From: Faecousia sp.
GTDB taxonomy: Bacteria > Bacillota > Clostridia > Oscillospirales > Oscillospiraceae
NCBI GenBank assembly: GCA_029258495.1
Contig: JARHYV010000037.1
Location: forward strand, 1 to 7,538
Reading direction: 5' to 3'
Length of the DNA stretch: 7,538 nucleotides
In this document: positions 5,963-7,538 of the stretch, piece by piece
How the letters are laid out: each line of letters opens with the position of its first letter
How positions within the stretch are numbered: position 1 is the stretch's first letter
Position numbers and translations under genes: made by a program
The notes under the pieces: generated by a model
Told to the model about the DNA's origin: nothing
The model's database searches: none
Seen by the model: only the letters and a program-made list of their open reading frames with translations

Positions 5963-7538
5963 ATGCACATTCATTTACCTTCACAGCGTGGAAAAGCTTA
6001 CGCTTTGGCTTTTTCCATTCCTGTGGTATCTCTGCTCATGGTGATGATCATCGGCGGATACGAACCGTTTGGAAATCTTTCCATGCTGTATTCAGACATG
6101 TATCACCAATACTACCCGTTCTGGGTCGAGTTCCGCAATGCACTTCGCTCCGGTGACTCCCTGCTTTACACCTGGAGCGTTGGTCTGGGCATGGATTACC
6201 TGTCCCTGATCTCCTACTACCTTGCCTCTCCTCTGAACCTTTTGGGCATCCTGATCCCTGCTAGCATGACTTTAGAGTTCTATTCTCTGCTTGTTCCCGT
6301 CAAGCTCGGTCTGGCAAGCTTATTTTTCGCTGTTTTTCTGAACAAGATCTTTGAGAAAAAGGACTATTCCATCAGTTTCTTCGGGGCATTCTACGGGATG
6401 TGCGCATGGGCCTTGGCATATCACTGGAACATTATGTGGCTTGATACCTTTGCCCTGCTGCCTCTGCTGGCACTGGGCACCATTCAATTACTCCGTGAAA
6501 AGAAGTTCGTTCTATACACATTCACTCTGTTTTTGTCCGTTTTTGCAAATTACTACATCGGATTTTTCAGCTGCATCTTTGTTCTGATGATTTTTATCTG
6601 CTATGAGATCTGCCGTTGGCCCGGTGCAAAGCGCTTCTTCCGGGATTTTCTTCGGATCGGATGTTTCACCATCATTGGCATCGGGATGACCGCCATACTG
6701 ACGATCCCTGCTTTCATGGGATTGCAAAACACCCAATCCAGTGTCAACGCTTTCCCCCATGGGTTCAGCCTGAACATTGCAGGCTCTAATACCTTCATGG
6801 GACTGTTGGATGCCATGCGCCAGATCGCGGGCAATACCATGGGCGGTGTTGAGCCAAGCTTTAAGGAAGGTCTTCCCAACATCTATTGCGGTGTAGGAAC
6901 CATGCTTCTGGTCTTTTTCTTCTGCACGAACAAGAAAATCAAGCTCCGTGACAAAATCTGCTCCGCAGCGGTGCTTTTATTCCTCATGCTCAGCTGTATT
7001 ATTCGTCAGCTGGATTATATCTGGCATGGGTTCCACTTTACCAATATGATCCCCTATCGGTTCTCCTTCCTGTTCAGTTTCGTCGCTCTGTATATGGCAT
7101 ACCGTGCCTATCTGGATCTTGACTCCACCAGATTGTGGCAGATCCTAGGCAGCGGACTCTTCTGCTTTGGGTTGATCGCCTGTTCGGATCTGCGAGGCGA
7201 CTGGAGATTTTTGAGCTATAATTTCGGTTTCCTAACGCTTTACATGATCATTTTTATCCTGTATTTTTTCAACGGAGAGGATCATGCCGAAACGCAAGCA
7301 GTCGACACATCCGAGGATACCGATATAACCGCCGATGGTCAAACAGAAATCCTTGCAGAGGTTGCCTCTTCCGCTGCAAAACAGCCGGATTTCAACCGCC
7401 AGAGAAAGCAAACGCTGTACACGATTTGCCTTGTCTGCGTAGTTGTACTGGAGCTTGCAATGAATGTTCTGAACTTTGGTCTGCGTTTTCCGGCAACGGC
7501 CGTTTCAAACTACCCCATGGGCACGAAAGATACTGAGG
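5963..7538 (+). CDS. YfhO-family polytopic membrane protein (3' truncated by window)
   Basis: The frame is open for 525 codons from the ATG at 5963 to the window end; family members are usually about 800-900 residues, so roughly the C-terminal third is missing. An in-frame stop at 5930 excludes an earlier start, and GGGGGT at 5951-5956 lies 6 bases before the ATG. After a first membrane helix (about 12-31) comes the family signature SDMYHQYYPFW (44-54), then GLGMDYLSLISYYLASPLNLL in 74-94. About a dozen hydrophobic segments follow. NYYIGFF (196-202) and YRFSFLFSF (365-373) are also typical. Residues 438-480 form an acidic hydrophilic loop. YfhO proteins resemble GT-C glycosyltransferases using polyprenyl-phosphate sugars; B. 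subtilis and Listeria homologues are linked to lipoteichoic-acid glycosylation. Asp45 may be catalytic by analogy. Substrate here is unknown. Confidence 0.88.
   Translation, partial: MHIHLPSQRGKAYALAFSIPVVSLLMVMIIGGYEPFGNLSMLYSDMYHQYYPFWVEFRNALRSGDSLLYTWSVGLGMDYLSLISYYLASPLNLLGILIPASMTLEFYSLLVPVKLGLASLFFAVFLNKIFEKKDYSISFFGAFYGMCAWALAYHWNIMWLDTFALLPLLALGTIQLLREKKFVLYTFTLFLSVFANYYIGFFSCIFVLMIFICYEICRWPGAKRFFRDFLRIGCFTIIGIGMTAILTIPAFMGLQNTQSSVNAFPHGFSLNIAGSNTFMGLLDAMRQIAGNTMGGVEPSFKEGLPNIYCGVGTMLLVFFFCTNKKIKLRDKICSAAVLLFLMLSCIIRQLDYIWHGFHFTNMIPYRFSFLFSFVALYMAYRAYLDLDSTRLWQILGSGLFCFGLIACSDLRGDWRFLSYNFGFLTLYMIIFILYFFNGEDHAETQAVDTSEDTDITADGQTEILAEVASSAAKQPDFNRQRKQTLYTICLVCVVVLELAMNVLNFGLRFPATAVSNYPMGTKDTE

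Noticed and set aside
5932..6156. Small 74-codon frame starting at the predicted transcription start
   Set aside because: It lacks a ribosome binding site and lies out of frame inside the YfhO-family gene; its product has no family features.
1..7538. CRISPR arrays, insertion sequences, tRNA or rRNA genes, prophage or defence genes
   Set aside because: I saw no repeat-spacer pattern, transposase motifs, terminal inverted repeats or RNA gene features; coding sequence fills nearly all of the window.

Overview
The window is a stretch of Gram-positive, Firmicutes-type chromosome of moderate G+C. It holds the distal part of a de novo pyrimidine (UMP) biosynthesis operon, followed by the 5' part of a separate membrane-protein gene. 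All genes are on the + strand. A Clostridia host, perhaps Oscillospiraceae/Ruminococcaceae, is inferred from the class 1B dihydroorotate dehydrogenase pair pyrK-pyrD, a pyrB-pyrI aspartate transcarbamoylase, strong AGGAGG ribosome binding sites and heavy use of C-ending codons. Species cannot be named from this sequence alone.

Layout: 1-1478 is the C-terminal part of carB (large subunit of carbamoyl-phosphate synthase), cut by the window start. It is followed by pyrK (1488-2219), pyrD (2216-3139), pyrF (3124-3822), pyrE (3840-4478), pyrB (4481-5407) and pyrI (5411-5824). Gaps are 17 bp or less and two junctions overlap, so this is one polycistronic unit. A perfect 14-bp hairpin at 5827-5860 ends it. 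The 138-bp gap 5825-5962 then holds two direct 8-mers and a good sigma-A promoter with an extended -10. From 5963 a long open frame runs off the window end (525 codons seen). It is a YfhO-family polytopic membrane protein.

How the genes work together: CarB (with CarA, presumably upstream) makes carbamoyl phosphate. PyrB/PyrI condense it with aspartate under nucleotide control. A dihydroorotase (pyrC) is needed next but is not in the window. PyrD/PyrK oxidise dihydroorotate to orotate with NAD+. PyrE adds ribose phosphate from PRPP and PyrF decarboxylates OMP to UMP. CarB and PyrI both keep their recognisable effector-site residues, so feedback probably acts at two points. No operon promoter, PyrR attenuator or pyrR gene is visible; these would lie upstream.

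I found no clearly undescribed system. The more notable points are the pyrB-pyrI pair at the distal end of a Bacillus-like carB-pyrK-D-F-E core, the missing pyrC, and the YfhO protein with its own promoter and an acidic hydrophilic loop. The long antisense open frames over the pyr genes are explained by codon bias and are not genes.
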